A stretch of 64,000 nt of DNA from an uncultured Christensenella sp. (GTDB lineage Bacteria; Bacillota; Clostridia; Christensenellales; Borkfalkiaceae): NCBI GenBank assembly GCA_910577555.1, contig CAJTLF010000007.1, forward strand, positions 1 through 64,000, in the 5' to 3' direction. Shown here piece after piece: positions 24,231 to 32,420 of this stretch; positions within the stretch are counted from its first letter, which is position 1; every line of letters starts with the position of its first letter. The notes below the pieces were generated by a model, which was given only the letters and a program-made list of their open reading frames with translations, was not told where the DNA came from and searched no databases. Made by a program: the position numbers and the translations under genes.

Positions 24231-24281
24231 AAACAATTTAAACGGACGGGTTTGTTCCTTTAAGTTTAAATTGTTTTTTTA
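24231..24281 (+). terminator. terminator of the GmrSD gene
   Basis: Thirteen-base perfect stem AAACAATTTAAAC (24231-24243) with GTTTAAATTGTTT (24264-24276), 20-base loop and T-run to 24280. Confidence 0.8.
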
Positions 24282-24304
24282 TTTGGAAATATTTTTAATC
24301 GCGC

Positions 24305-24333
24305 TTGAAATATGCCGTGCGGTTTGGTATAAT
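24305..24333 (+). promoter_or_regulatory. promoter of the DUF4180 gene
   Basis: TTGAAA (24305-24310), 17-base spacer, TATAAT (24328-24333). Confidence 0.65.
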
Positions 24334-24370
24334 AAAGTATATAAACAAATTGAAAGAGTTTAAAATTGAA

Positions 24371-24748
24371 ATGAATACTTATAGCGTACGAAAAATTTCC
24401 CTGAACGGGGTGGATATTGCAACCGTGGATTGTAACGGAATTATTATTGACGACGTTCAGACTGCGTTGGATTTGATGATGACCGTGAAATATCAGGCGG
24501 GTGTAAAATTAATTGCAATTCCCAAGGACGCTTTTGCAGAAAAATTCTTCGTTTTAAGCAGCGGGCTTGCCGGCGAAATTTTGCAAAAGTTCGTCAACTA
24601 TCAATTTAAGGTCGCAATATACGGCGATTTTTCGAAGTATACGAGCAAGCCGCTCAAGGATTTTATTTACGAGAGCAATAACGGTAACGCCGTGTTTTTT
24701 ACCGAAACTCAGGCTCAGGCTGTGGAAAAGCTTTCTGCGGCAAAGTAA
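24371..24748 (+). CDS. DUF4180 protein
   Basis: 125 residues from ATG 24371 (the frame is open back to 24305 but the promoter covers that part). The segment IPKDAFAEKFFVLSSGLAGEILQKFVNYQFKVAIYGDFSKYTSKPLKDFIYESN, given here for its repeated family anchors AGEILQKF and DFIYESN, is typical of DUF4180. Function unknown. First of a run of small plus-strand genes to 27168. Confidence 0.8.
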   Translation: MNTYSVRKISLNGVDIATVDCNGIIIDDVQTALDLMMTVKYQAGVKLIAIPKDAFAEKFFVLSSGLAGEILQKFVNYQFKVAIYGDFSKYTSKPLKDFIYESNNGNAVFFTETQAQAVEKLSAAK

Positions 24749-24762
24749 TTTGCTTTCGGCTT

Positions 24763-25428
24763 ATGAGATGGATTTTAGAAACGCTGTTGTTCGCCGCCGT
24801 TTCGATAGCGGCTACGGTAATTATAATTTGCCTTGTGGTAATACCGTCGCCGACGGAATTTTCTTCCTACGCGGCGTTGTCTTTGGTTTTGATTTTTGAC
24901 GGCGTTTCGCTTTATGTGCTTATACCCGCGATATTTTTAAAAAAGCCGCGCCGTAAAAGACCCAAAACGGTTTCGAAGCAACTCTCGTTATGGTTGCTTG
25001 CCGTAGCATATGCGGGTGTTTTCGGTTTCGGAATGCTGACCGACTCGTACGTAAAGAGCGGCGCGGTAGTTCTTTTGGTTTTTTCTTGCGTATGCGGAGT
25101 GATATTGCTCGGTTCGTTCGTGTGGTTGACAATTCATTTTATTGCTTATCTTAAAATTAAGTGCTGTCTTGCGTTCGGGGAACGGGCGGAAGGTAAGTTC
25201 GTTGAAATGAAGGGCGATATTACTTTCGGGTTGGGAAACCCTAACAGGCACGGGCGGCATTTTTACACTTATAGCAGCGTTAAATTCGAATACTTCGTAA
25301 ACGGACGCAAAATGGTCGGTGAGAGTAAACGCGTTTTCAGCGACGACGAAATACTTCAACTTAAAAATATGAAAAGCTTTAAAGTGAAATACATTAAAAA
25401 TACGGCTGTGGTAGCCGAAGAATTTTAA
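24763..25428 (+). CDS. membrane protein with DUF3592-like C-terminus
   Basis: 221 residues. Four hydrophobic segments in the first 140 residues, then a soluble beta-rich domain with YTYSSVKFEYFVNGRKMVGESKRVFS that resembles the DUF3592 pattern. No catalytic motif. Starts 14 bases after the DUF4180 stop. Confidence 0.6.
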   Translation: MRWILETLLFAAVSIAATVIIICLVVIPSPTEFSSYAALSLVLIFDGVSLYVLIPAIFLKKPRRKRPKTVSKQLSLWLLAVAYAGVFGFGMLTDSYVKSGAVVLLVFSCVCGVILLGSFVWLTIHFIAYLKIKCCLAFGERAEGKFVEMKGDITFGLGNPNRHGRHFYTYSSVKFEYFVNGRKMVGESKRVFSDDEILQLKNMKSFKVKYIKNTAVVAEEF

Positions 25429-25450
25429 ACTAAGGATAGGGAGAGAGAGT

Positions 25451-25798
25451 ATGAAAAAGAGATACGACGCGGTGCTGTGCGCCGTGCTTGGCGGGTTTTT
25501 CGGGTTGCATAAATTTTATCTGGGCGAAAGGGTTGCGGGGATACTTCGCGCAGTGTTTTTCTTTACGCTTATTCCCGCGGTGTTGGCGTATATTGACGCG
25601 TTGGTTTTGTTATTTTTAACTGACGAAAAATTCGATAAAAAGTACAATTGCGGTTTGTCGCGGATAAAAATAAAGACTGCCAAAACTGCCGAACAGGCGT
25701 ATGAAACCCTGTCGAAGTTGAAAGCCCTGTATGAAAGCGGGGAGATTACCGAACAGGAATACGCCAAATTAAAAAATAAAACTTTGGGTAAAATATGA
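25451..25798 (+). CDS. TM2-domain protein with SHOCT tail
   Basis: 115 residues. Two membrane helices in the TM2 pattern (GGFFGLHKFYLGERVAGILR, then DALVLLF), followed by a SHOCT-like short helical motif (LKALYESGEITEQEYAKLK). GGGAGAGAG precedes ATG 25451. Its stop overlaps the next start by four bases. Confidence 0.8.
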   Translation: MKKRYDAVLCAVLGGFFGLHKFYLGERVAGILRAVFFFTLIPAVLAYIDALVLLFLTDEKFDKKYNCGLSRIKIKTAKTAEQAYETLSKLKALYESGEITEQEYAKLKNKTLGKI

Positions 25799-26520
25799 TT
25801 AAAGAGAGATTTTCGGAGAAATATTTTCTATTGCTCCTGACAGCGGCTGTTATTACTGTCGTTTGTTCGGTTTTGGGTATCGTTTTCGGGGTAGACCTGT
25901 CGCTTAAAATTCATTACTTTTCAGAAAGCGACTCTTTCCACTATTACACGACGTTGAATATTATATTCGGCTCTTGTTGCACGGTATTTTCCGTTGCGTC
26001 TGCCGTGGCGTGCGTTTTGTGCTTTTTATACGGCAGAAAGAGCGCGTGGGCTTTAAGAGCGGCGTCGGTATTTACCGCCTTAGTCGTGTTTTTTGCCGCA
26101 TGTTCGGCTACGAGCGGGGAAATTTCTCCCGTGCCGTTCATATTCGTTGCGTCGCTTGCGTTTATTGCAAACCTGCTTTACGGCTTGAATACGGCGTTAT
26201 ATAATTCGTTATGGATAGTTGCCGTAGACAGGGGCGGCGCGCGTCGCGCCGAAAAAGCCGACGTGAGAATGAACGCGGCTCTTGACAAGATAGCTTTTCT
26301 TGAAAAATTGCTTGCCGACGGGTTGATTACCAAAGAAGAGTTCGATACGCGCAGTTCGCGCATATACGTGGACGGAGACGGGAGTAAATACTCTAACTCG
26401 ATGGAAAGCGAAAAAAAGGTTTCAATAAGTAAGTATGGACTTATAGTTGCTTTCCTGCCTGCGGCTATATCGGCGGTTATATCCGCGGTTGCCGTTACCA
26501 TTCTAACCGTGGTTTTGTAA
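25795..26520 (+). CDS. membrane protein with SHOCT-like segment
   Basis: 241 residues: four N-terminal membrane helices, a cytoplasmic part holding FLEKLLADGLITKEEFDTRS (SHOCT-like, as in the preceding gene), and one C-terminal helix. ATG 25795 overlaps the TM2 gene stop (ATGA). Shared SHOCT motifs suggest the two proteins act together; role unknown. Confidence 0.65.
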   Translation: MIKERFSEKYFLLLLTAAVITVVCSVLGIVFGVDLSLKIHYFSESDSFHYYTTLNIIFGSCCTVFSVASAVACVLCFLYGRKSAWALRAASVFTALVVFFAACSATSGEISPVPFIFVASLAFIANLLYGLNTALYNSLWIVAVDRGGARRAEKADVRMNAALDKIAFLEKLLADGLITKEEFDTRSSRIYVDGDGSKYSNSMESEKKVSISKYGLIVAFLPAAISAVISAVAVTILTVVL

Positions 26521-26523
26521 AAT

Positions 26524-27168
26524 ATGTTCGATACGGTATTATTCGATTTGGACGGAACTTTAACCAACCCGTTCGAAGGCATTACAAATTCGATAATTTA
26601 CGCTTTGGATAAGTTCGGCGTGGAAGTGGCGGACAGGAACTTGCTTGCGCCGTTTATAGGCCCGCCGCTCGTAAATTCTTTTAAGAGCGTGTACGGCTTT
26701 TCGCAGGCGGACGCGGACAGGGCGGTTGCCTTTTACCGTGAATTTTTCGCCGAAAAGGGAATTTTTCAGAACGAAGTTTATGACGGCGTTCACGGGCTTT
26801 TGAAAGAGCTTAAAGAGCGCGGCAAGAAAATAGTGCTTGCAACTTCCAAGCCCGACGTGTTCGCCGTGAGAATTGTCGCGCATTTCGGTTTAGACCGTTA
26901 TTTAAGCCATATTGCGGGGGCAACTCTGGACGGGACGCGCGGAGAGAAGGGCGACGTTATAGCTCACGCAATAAAAATCGCCCGCATAACCGACCTTGAC
27001 GGCGCGATTATGGTGGGCGACAGAAAGTACGACGCTTTGGGGGCGAGAGAGAACGGTCTGAAGTGCATCGGCGTAACTTACGGTTTCGGTTCAAGGCAGG
27101 AGCTTGAAGACGCAAAAGCCGACTTTATAGTCGATTGCCCCAGTGATATACTTGAAATAATACGATAA
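26524..27168 (+). CDS. HAD-family hydrolase, phosphoglycolate phosphatase-like
   Basis: 214 residues. Motif I LFDLDGTLTNP, cap domain beginning FIGPPLVNSF, motif II VLATSK, and motif IV MVGDRKYDALGARENG. Fits the PpaX/Gph-like or nucleotidase group; substrate not predictable. Starts three bases after the preceding stop, so it is co-transcribed. Confidence 0.85.
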   Translation: MFDTVLFDLDGTLTNPFEGITNSIIYALDKFGVEVADRNLLAPFIGPPLVNSFKSVYGFSQADADRAVAFYREFFAEKGIFQNEVYDGVHGLLKELKERGKKIVLATSKPDVFAVRIVAHFGLDRYLSHIAGATLDGTRGEKGDVIAHAIKIARITDLDGAIMVGDRKYDALGARENGLKCIGVTYGFGSRQELEDAKADFIVDCPSDILEIIR

Positions 27169-27172
27169 ACGG

Positions 27173-27655
27173 TTATTTTCTTACTCCGAGAATATGTATC
27201 CCGCGTACTTTTTCGTAGGAATAGCTTGAAAGCGGGCGGTTGTACGCGTCGTAGGAGTGCGCGGCGATTAGTATTTGCCCGCGCCTGAAGCCTACCACCA
27301 CGGGGGAGTGATAAAAGTCGCCCGTGGCTTTGCCCAATTGCACCACGTCGCCTATTTCGAGTTTGTCGAGAGATACTTCTTCGGCAAACGGTCCCGCGCC
27401 GTCGTTGGCGGTTAAAAAGTTATAAAGGTATTCCACGCCCGTCCAGCTCGGCGTGCGGTCGTTTACGCTCTTATAATACCAGCCGAAGGTGGGCGTAAAG
27501 TTCATTACTCCCGCGCCCGCGAAAATGCACTGCGACGCGAAATTGGTACAGTCGCCGCCTATTTTCGAAAAATCGTAAAACTTTGGGTTTCTTCCGAAAG
27601 CCCATTTTCTGGCGTAGGCTACCGCCGCCGCCCTGTCGTAATTTAAAATATCCAT
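27173..27655 (-). CDS. putative amidase domain (Amidase_6) protein
   Basis: 160 residues. YDRAAAVAYARKWAFGRNP opens the domain, GGDCTNFASQCIFAGAG carries the presumed catalytic Cys, and SPVVVGFRRGQILIAAHS the His. This is the papain-like Amidase_6 domain of spore and wall-related proteins, but here without signal peptide, so it may act in the cytoplasm. ATG 27655 was chosen because the frame further upstream crosses a divergent promoter. A TACTAT box lies five bases before the ATG, predicting a leaderless message. Confidence 0.78.
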   Translation of the reverse strand: MDILNYDRAAAVAYARKWAFGRNPKFYDFSKIGGDCTNFASQCIFAGAGVMNFTPTFGWYYKSVNDRTPSWTGVEYLYNFLTANDGAGPFAEEVSLDKLEIGDVVQLGKATGDFYHSPVVVGFRRGQILIAAHSYDAYNRPLSSYSYEKVRGIHILGVRK

Positions 27656-27683
27656 ACGACATAGTACGCAGTTTTCGCATTTA

Positions 27684-27712
27684 TTGACATTTTTCGGAAA
27701 ACGGAGTATACT
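27684..27712 (+). promoter_or_regulatory. promoter of the LOG gene, overlapping a divergent promoter
   Basis: TTGACA (27684-27689), 17-base spacer, TATACT (27707-27712). The same six bases read TGTCAA on the minus strand, exactly 17 bases from TACTAT (27661-27666) that serves the amidase gene. Confidence 0.8.
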
Positions 27713-27760
27713 AATAGGAGCGGCGTATTTTTGCGGACGCCGTTTAATCAGGAGATTATT

Positions 27761-28345
27761 ATGAAGATTTGTATTTTCGGCGCGGCGAGCGCGCACATAG
27801 ACGATATTTATATAAAAAAGGTGGAAGAGCTGGGCGAGCTTTTGGCAAAGCGCGGGCATTCGCTGGTGTTCGGCGCTGGAGCTACGGGGCTTATGGGTGC
27901 GGCGGCTCGCGGATTCAAGCGCGGCGGCGGGTTTATTCACGGCGTAATTCCGAAGTTCTTCCGTGAAGAGAGCGTAGAGCTTATTTACGAAGACTGCGAC
28001 AAGATTACTTATACCGAAACCATGTCCGAACGCAAAAAGACTATGGAGGACGAGTGCGACGCGTTTATAGTGACCCCCGGCGGGATTGGAACGTTTGAAG
28101 AATTTTTCGAAGTTCTCACTTTAAAACAGCTTGGCAGACACCAAAAAGTCATAGTCATTTACGATATCGAAGATTATTACGAAGAATTGGAAAAGTTTAT
28201 GAAGGTGGCATACGAGCGTAAATTTTTCAATTTCAGCTGTTACGAGATGTACGAGTACGTAAACTCCGCTAAGGATATTGCGGAATACCTTGAAAATTAC
28301 GTTCCCGCCGCAACGCCGTGGCAAAAGTTAAAGACGGGCGACTGA
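27761..28345 (+). CDS. LOG-family protein (Rossmann, TIGR00730 type)
   Basis: 194 residues. Signature PGGIGTFEEFFEVLT with the upstream SERKKTMEDECDAFIV is the LOG (Lonely guy) motif; members hydrolyse nucleoside monophosphates to free bases. GSAxG-like start MKICIFGAASAH and GAGATGLMGA agree. AGGAG eight bases upstream of ATG 27761 decides the start. Overlaps the phosphatase gene by one base. Confidence 0.88.
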   Translation: MKICIFGAASAHIDDIYIKKVEELGELLAKRGHSLVFGAGATGLMGAAARGFKRGGGFIHGVIPKFFREESVELIYEDCDKITYTETMSERKKTMEDECDAFIVTPGGIGTFEEFFEVLTLKQLGRHQKVIVIYDIEDYYEELEKFMKVAYERKFFNFSCYEMYEYVNSAKDIAEYLENYVPAATPWQKLKTGD

Positions 28346-28830
28346 TGATTAAAGTTATTTTCGTATGCCTTGGCAACATATGCCGTTCGCCTATGGCTGA
28401 GTTCATATTCAAAAAAATGGTGGAAGAAAGGGGGCTTAAGCTCTCGTTCGATATAGATTCCGCGGCTACTTCCTGCTATGAAGTGGGCAATCCCGTCTAT
28501 CCGCCCGCGAAAGCCGTTCTGGAAAAGCACGGGATAAGCGGATTTCACCGCGCGCGGCAGATTACCAAGCGTGACGTGATTAACAGTGACTACGTAGTGG
28601 TTATGGACAGCTCTAACCTTTTAGACGTTTTGCGACTGACGGGCGGCGCGTTCGGGGAAAGGATTTTTAAACTGCTTTCGTTTACGGGTGAAGAGCGCGA
28701 CGTCGCCGACCCGTGGTACAGCGGAAACTTCGACAGGGCGTACGAAGATATTTACGAAGGGTGCAGGTGCTTTTTAGAATATATTTTAAAGGAAAAAAAG
28801 GACGCTATCGATTACGATTTGCGTCATTGA
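28345..28830 (+). CDS. low-molecular-weight protein tyrosine phosphatase
   Basis: 161 residues. P-loop VCLGNICRSPMAEFI with the nucleophile Cys near residue 8, and the general acid in DPWYSGNFD. ATG 28345 shares its A with the LOG stop codon. Complete. Confidence 0.93.
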   Translation: MIKVIFVCLGNICRSPMAEFIFKKMVEERGLKLSFDIDSAATSCYEVGNPVYPPAKAVLEKHGISGFHRARQITKRDVINSDYVVVMDSSNLLDVLRLTGGAFGERIFKLLSFTGEERDVADPWYSGNFDRAYEDIYEGCRCFLEYILKEKKDAIDYDLRH

Positions 28831-28850
28831 GATAAAATGCGTATAAATTG

Positions 28851-28884
28851 ACCCGCCCCGCAACGGTAAAGTTGCGGGGCGGGT
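28851..28884. terminator. bidirectional terminator hairpin
   Basis: Fourteen-base stem ACCCGCCCCGCAAC/GTTGCGGGGCGGGT, six-base loop, between two convergent genes. T-runs are weak on both sides. Confidence 0.75.
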
Positions 28885-28903
28885 TATATTATTTGTCAAT
28901 CAT

Positions 28904-29845
28904 TCAAATCTTCTGTGCGGCGGGGCTTGAAAAGGTTTTTTTTTCAGCCGACGCGGCGGGATTTTTTCTGTCCTTGCCGTAGAAGAAGAGCGCAATCGTT
29001 CCCGGACCTACGTGTGAACCAGTACAAAGGTCGTAATACTCGATTATTATTTCCTTTGCGCCGAGATTTCTTAACATATCCGCAAGCTCGTTGGCGTCTT
29101 CTTCGCAGTCCGCGTGCGTTATGGCTACGGTCTGGTTTTCCGGATTTTCAACGTTGTTTTTAAACATTTCCGCAAGGGCGGCAAGGGCTTTCTTTCTTCC
29201 GCGTTCCTTGGAAACGAACGAAATTTTTGCGGGAGAACCGCTGTCCGCCCTTAAAATGGGCTTAATATTCAAAAGCGTGCCTGCGATTGCAAGGGTAGCG
29301 GAAATTCTTCCGCCCTTTCTGAGATATTTCAAGTCGGCTACGGTGAAGTAGCTGTTGAATTTATAGCAGTTCTGCTCAAACCATTTAAAGCTGCTTTCCG
29401 CGCTTTCTCCCATATCTCTCAAATCTGCCACCTTCAACGCCTGCAAGCCCGCGCCCATGGATGCGTTTGCCGAATCGCATACGAAAATCTTGCAGTCGGG
29501 GAACTTCGTTTCAAGCTCTTCCTTGGCGTAGGTCGCCTGAGCGTAAGTGCCGCTCACGCCCGAAGAAATGGTGAAAATAACCGCGTCTTTACCCTGTTCG
29601 AGCGCGGGGGTAAGGTATTCGACGAAACGCTCTTTGGGAATGAGCGAGGTTTTAATATCCGCTCCGTTTCTCAAATCTTCGTAATACCGTTTTGCCGTCT
29701 GCTCGAAGGGACGGTCTTTTTCATAGCACCAGCGTTCTTCGCCGTTTACTATGCAGGTATAGGGAACGACGGTTATCGCGTGTTTTTTTAAAAGTGCGTC
29801 GGGTATATTCGTACCCGAATCCACGAAAATTTCGAATTTGTTCAT
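28904..29845 (-). CDS. DegV-family fatty-acid-binding protein
   Basis: 313 residues. FVDSGTNIPDALL at the start, FTISSGVSGTYAQA as the family central motif, DLKYLRKGGRISATLAIAGTLLNIKPIL, and GSHVGPGTIALFF near the C-terminus. DegV proteins bind a fatty acid and act as FakB subunits for FakA kinase; no fakA is in the window. C-terminal extension of about 30 Lys/Ala-rich residues. RBS AAAGGAGC before ATG 29845. Confidence 0.92.
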   Translation of the reverse strand: MNKFEIFVDSGTNIPDALLKKHAITVVPYTCIVNGEERWCYEKDRPFEQTAKRYYEDLRNGADIKTSLIPKERFVEYLTPALEQGKDAVIFTISSGVSGTYAQATYAKEELETKFPDCKIFVCDSANASMGAGLQALKVADLRDMGESAESSFKWFEQNCYKFNSYFTVADLKYLRKGGRISATLAIAGTLLNIKPILRADSGSPAKISFVSKERGRKKALAALAEMFKNNVENPENQTVAITHADCEEDANELADMLRNLGAKEIIIEYYDLCTGSHVGPGTIALFFYGKDRKNPAASAEKKTFSSPAAQKI

Positions 29846-30020
29846 AATATGCTCCTTTTCCGACGCGTAAAAAAACTGCGCCGCTTTTCGGAATTTTATC
29901 TACGAATATATTATTACACGGAAAATAAAAATTACAACCCCGAAACGCGGTAAAACGCTCCACTGTTTATTCGACAAAGTATACTATTAAAATTTACAAT
30001 TCTACCGCTAAAATTTCACA

Positions 30021-30037
30021 CTCTACTCACAGTAGAG
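30021..30037. promoter_or_regulatory. probable operator of the XRE regulator
   Basis: Perfect inverted repeat CTCTACT-CAC-AGTAGAG. It ends exactly where the -35 box (TTGCGT, 30038) of the downstream gene starts, the usual place for autorepression by an XRE-type repressor. Binding is inferred. Confidence 0.6.
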
Positions 30038-30066
30038 TTGCGTTTTTTTGAAGAATATGGTAAAAT
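30038..30066 (+). promoter_or_regulatory. promoter of the XRE regulator gene
   Basis: TTGCGT (30038-30043), 17-base spacer, TAAAAT (30061-30066), then six bases to ATG 30073; leaderless start predicted. Confidence 0.7.
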
Positions 30067-30072
30067 TTTAAT

Positions 30073-30744
30073 ATGAGTGAATTGAAGGATGTAATTTCCA
30101 AAAATATCGTGGAGCTCAGGACGAAGGCGCGCCTTACCCAGCTGCAGCTTGCCGAGATGCTTAATTACTCGGATAAAGCCGTTTCAAAATGGGAGCGGGG
30201 CGAGGCTATTCCCGACGTGCGGGTACTGGTGCGCATTGCGGAAATATTCGGCGTAACTTTGGACGAGATAGTGCGCGAAAGCAACATATCCCCGCAGGTT
30301 CAGCCCGTAAAAAAGATTAACGGCAAGCGTGTTTTTATCACTGCGCTTTCCGCCGTTTTAGTATGGTTCGTGGCAACGGGGCTGTTCACGCTGTTCTATT
30401 TCATACCGGTAACCGCTCCGTACGCCTATCTCGTATTCGTGGTTGCACCGTTGCCGACGGCTGTCGTGCTTATAGTGTTCTCCGCCAAGTGGGGCAACAG
30501 AATCACCAACGCCGTAGCCACTTCGTTGATAGTGTGGTCCTGCGTGCTGATATTCCATATATTCACTCTGACATTCAGTGATTTTAAACAGATATACTTT
30601 TTATATCTCGTCGGCGCGGTGTTCGAGCTGCTCGTTATAATGTGGTTCACTTACAGATGGTACGCCGCGACCAAGGTCAAAAAACGCGATAAAAAGAAAG
30701 AAGAAAAGGCTGTTGATGCAACCGAAGAAGAAGGAGAGATTTGA
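30073..30744 (+). CDS. XRE-family regulator with membrane helices
   Basis: 223 residues. N-terminal XRE helix-turn-helix (LTQLQLAEMLNYSDKAVSKWERG) through about residue 65, then a linker and four membrane helices (about 88-200), ending in a basic tail rich in Lys and Glu. This is a membrane-bound transcription factor design common in Clostridia; signal unknown. A perfect 7+7 inverted repeat abuts its -35 box. Its stop lies three bases before the gltX ATG, so it is upstream in the same transcript. Confidence 0.85.
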   Translation: MSELKDVISKNIVELRTKARLTQLQLAEMLNYSDKAVSKWERGEAIPDVRVLVRIAEIFGVTLDEIVRESNISPQVQPVKKINGKRVFITALSAVLVWFVATGLFTLFYFIPVTAPYAYLVFVVAPLPTAVVLIVFSAKWGNRITNAVATSLIVWSCVLIFHIFTLTFSDFKQIYFLYLVGAVFELLVIMWFTYRWYAATKVKKRDKKKEEKAVDATEEEGEI

Positions 30745-30746
30745 AA

Positions 30747-32393
30747 ATGGATTTGAAAAAACTTGCCGCTACGCTTATACCCGATAAAAATCTGAAAAGC
30801 TGTGAAGAGTATGAAGAAATTTATCCCCCGCGCAATCTGCCCGAAGGCGCGGAAGTTACCCGCCTTGCGCCGTCGCCCACGGGATTTATTCATTTGGGCA
30901 ACCTTTATTCCGCGCTTGCGGACGAGAGAACGGCTCATACCACGGGCGGCGTATTCTATCTGAGAATTGAAGATACCGACGAAAAGCGCAAGGTGGAAGG
31001 GGCGGTTGAAAGCGTTATACGCTCGTTAAAATACTTCGGAATTAAGTTCGACGAAGGCGCGGAAATAGACAGCCCGTTGAACGTATACGCGCCGTATTAC
31101 CAGCGTAAGCGCGCCGATATATACCGCGCTTTTGCAAAACGGCTGATAGAGCAGGGGCTGGCGTATCCCTGCTTCTGTACCGCGGAAGAGCTTGACGAAA
31201 CGCGCCGCGTGCAGACGGAAAGCAAGCAAACTACGGGATATTACGGGGCGTACGCCAAATGCCGCAACCTTTCAGAGAAAGAGATTTACGATAAATTAAA
31301 GGCGGGAACGCCCTTCGTAATAAGACTTAAATCGCAGGGAAATATAGAGAATAAATCCACTTTCCGCGACGCGATAAAGGGGGATATTACCGTAACCGAG
31401 AACGACCAGGATATAGTTATCATCAAGTCGGACGGCATACCCACTTATCACTTCGCCCACGCGATAGACGACCACTTTATGCGCACTACTCTGGTTATCC
31501 GCGGTGAAGAATGGCTTGCGAGCCTGCCCATACATATCGAGCTTTTCAAGGTTTTGGGGTTCAGACGCCCGCGCTACGCGCACACTTCGTCGCTTATGAA
31601 AATGGACGGGGATACCAAGCGCAAGCTTTCAAAGAGAAAAGACCCCGAGCTTTCGCTGGACTATTACAGAAAAGCGGGATATTATCCGCTTGCCGTAGTA
31701 AAATATCTTATGACGGTGCTTAACTCCGGCTTCGAAGAGTGGACGCTTAAAAATCCCGACGCGGACTGGCGCGACTTTAAATTCAAGATAGAAAAAATGG
31801 GCAAGAGCGGCGCGCTGTTCGACCTTGATAAGCTGAACGACGTATCCAAAACGGAAATTTCAAAGCTTTCCGCAAAAGAGTGTTACGAATTTCTTAACGG
31901 CTGGGTGCAGGAGTTCGGCACGGACGCGGATAAGGCTCATTTTGAAAACGGCAAATATATCGAAGATATTTTAAACCTTATAATGGGTACGGGCGGCAAA
32001 AAGCGCAGAAAGGATATAGAGCGCGCCGAGCAGGGCGTGCGGCTTATAAGCTATTTCTTTGACGATACTTTCTCGCCCGAATACGCTTACCGTTTCGATA
32101 AGGATACCGTGAACGCCGTTCTTGACGGGTTTGCCGCGGTATACGACGCAAACGACGAAAACCCCGTCTGGTTCGATAAATTAAAGCGCGTTGCCGCAAA
32201 CGCGGGCTTTGCCGCGGAGATGCAGGAATATAAGGCAAACCCGCTAAATTTTAAGGGCAGCGTTTCGGATGCGGCGGAAATTCTGCGCGTGGCGATAACG
32301 GGTTCGCCCAACTCGCCCGACCTTTGCACTATAATGAAAATACTTGGAAAGGACAGGTCGACGGCAAGACTGTTAAAGGCAAAAATAAAGTAA
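30747..32393 (+). CDS. gltX: glutamate-tRNA ligase
   Basis: 548 residues. The class I HIGH signature is in RLAPSPTGFIHLGNLYSALA and the KMSKS equivalent in TKRKLSKRKDPEL. ATG 30747 preferred over TTG 30741; AAGGAGAG is upstream. Its sequence departs somewhat from the canonical bacterial form (DGDTKRKLSKRKDP and a long C-terminal helical part), resembling the shorter Clostridia variant often annotated as glutamate-tRNA ligase. Whether it is discriminating cannot be told. Confidence 0.93.
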   Translation: MDLKKLAATLIPDKNLKSCEEYEEIYPPRNLPEGAEVTRLAPSPTGFIHLGNLYSALADERTAHTTGGVFYLRIEDTDEKRKVEGAVESVIRSLKYFGIKFDEGAEIDSPLNVYAPYYQRKRADIYRAFAKRLIEQGLAYPCFCTAEELDETRRVQTESKQTTGYYGAYAKCRNLSEKEIYDKLKAGTPFVIRLKSQGNIENKSTFRDAIKGDITVTENDQDIVIIKSDGIPTYHFAHAIDDHFMRTTLVIRGEEWLASLPIHIELFKVLGFRRPRYAHTSSLMKMDGDTKRKLSKRKDPELSLDYYRKAGYYPLAVVKYLMTVLNSGFEEWTLKNPDADWRDFKFKIEKMGKSGALFDLDKLNDVSKTEISKLSAKECYEFLNGWVQEFGTDADKAHFENGKYIEDILNLIMGTGGKKRRKDIERAEQGVRLISYFFDDTFSPEYAYRFDKDTVNAVLDGFAAVYDANDENPVWFDKLKRVAANAGFAAEMQEYKANPLNFKGSVSDAAEILRVAITGSPNSPDLCTIMKILGKDRSTARLLKAKIK

Positions 32394-32420
32394 ATAAAAT
32401 CGTAAAGGTTAATTTAACGG

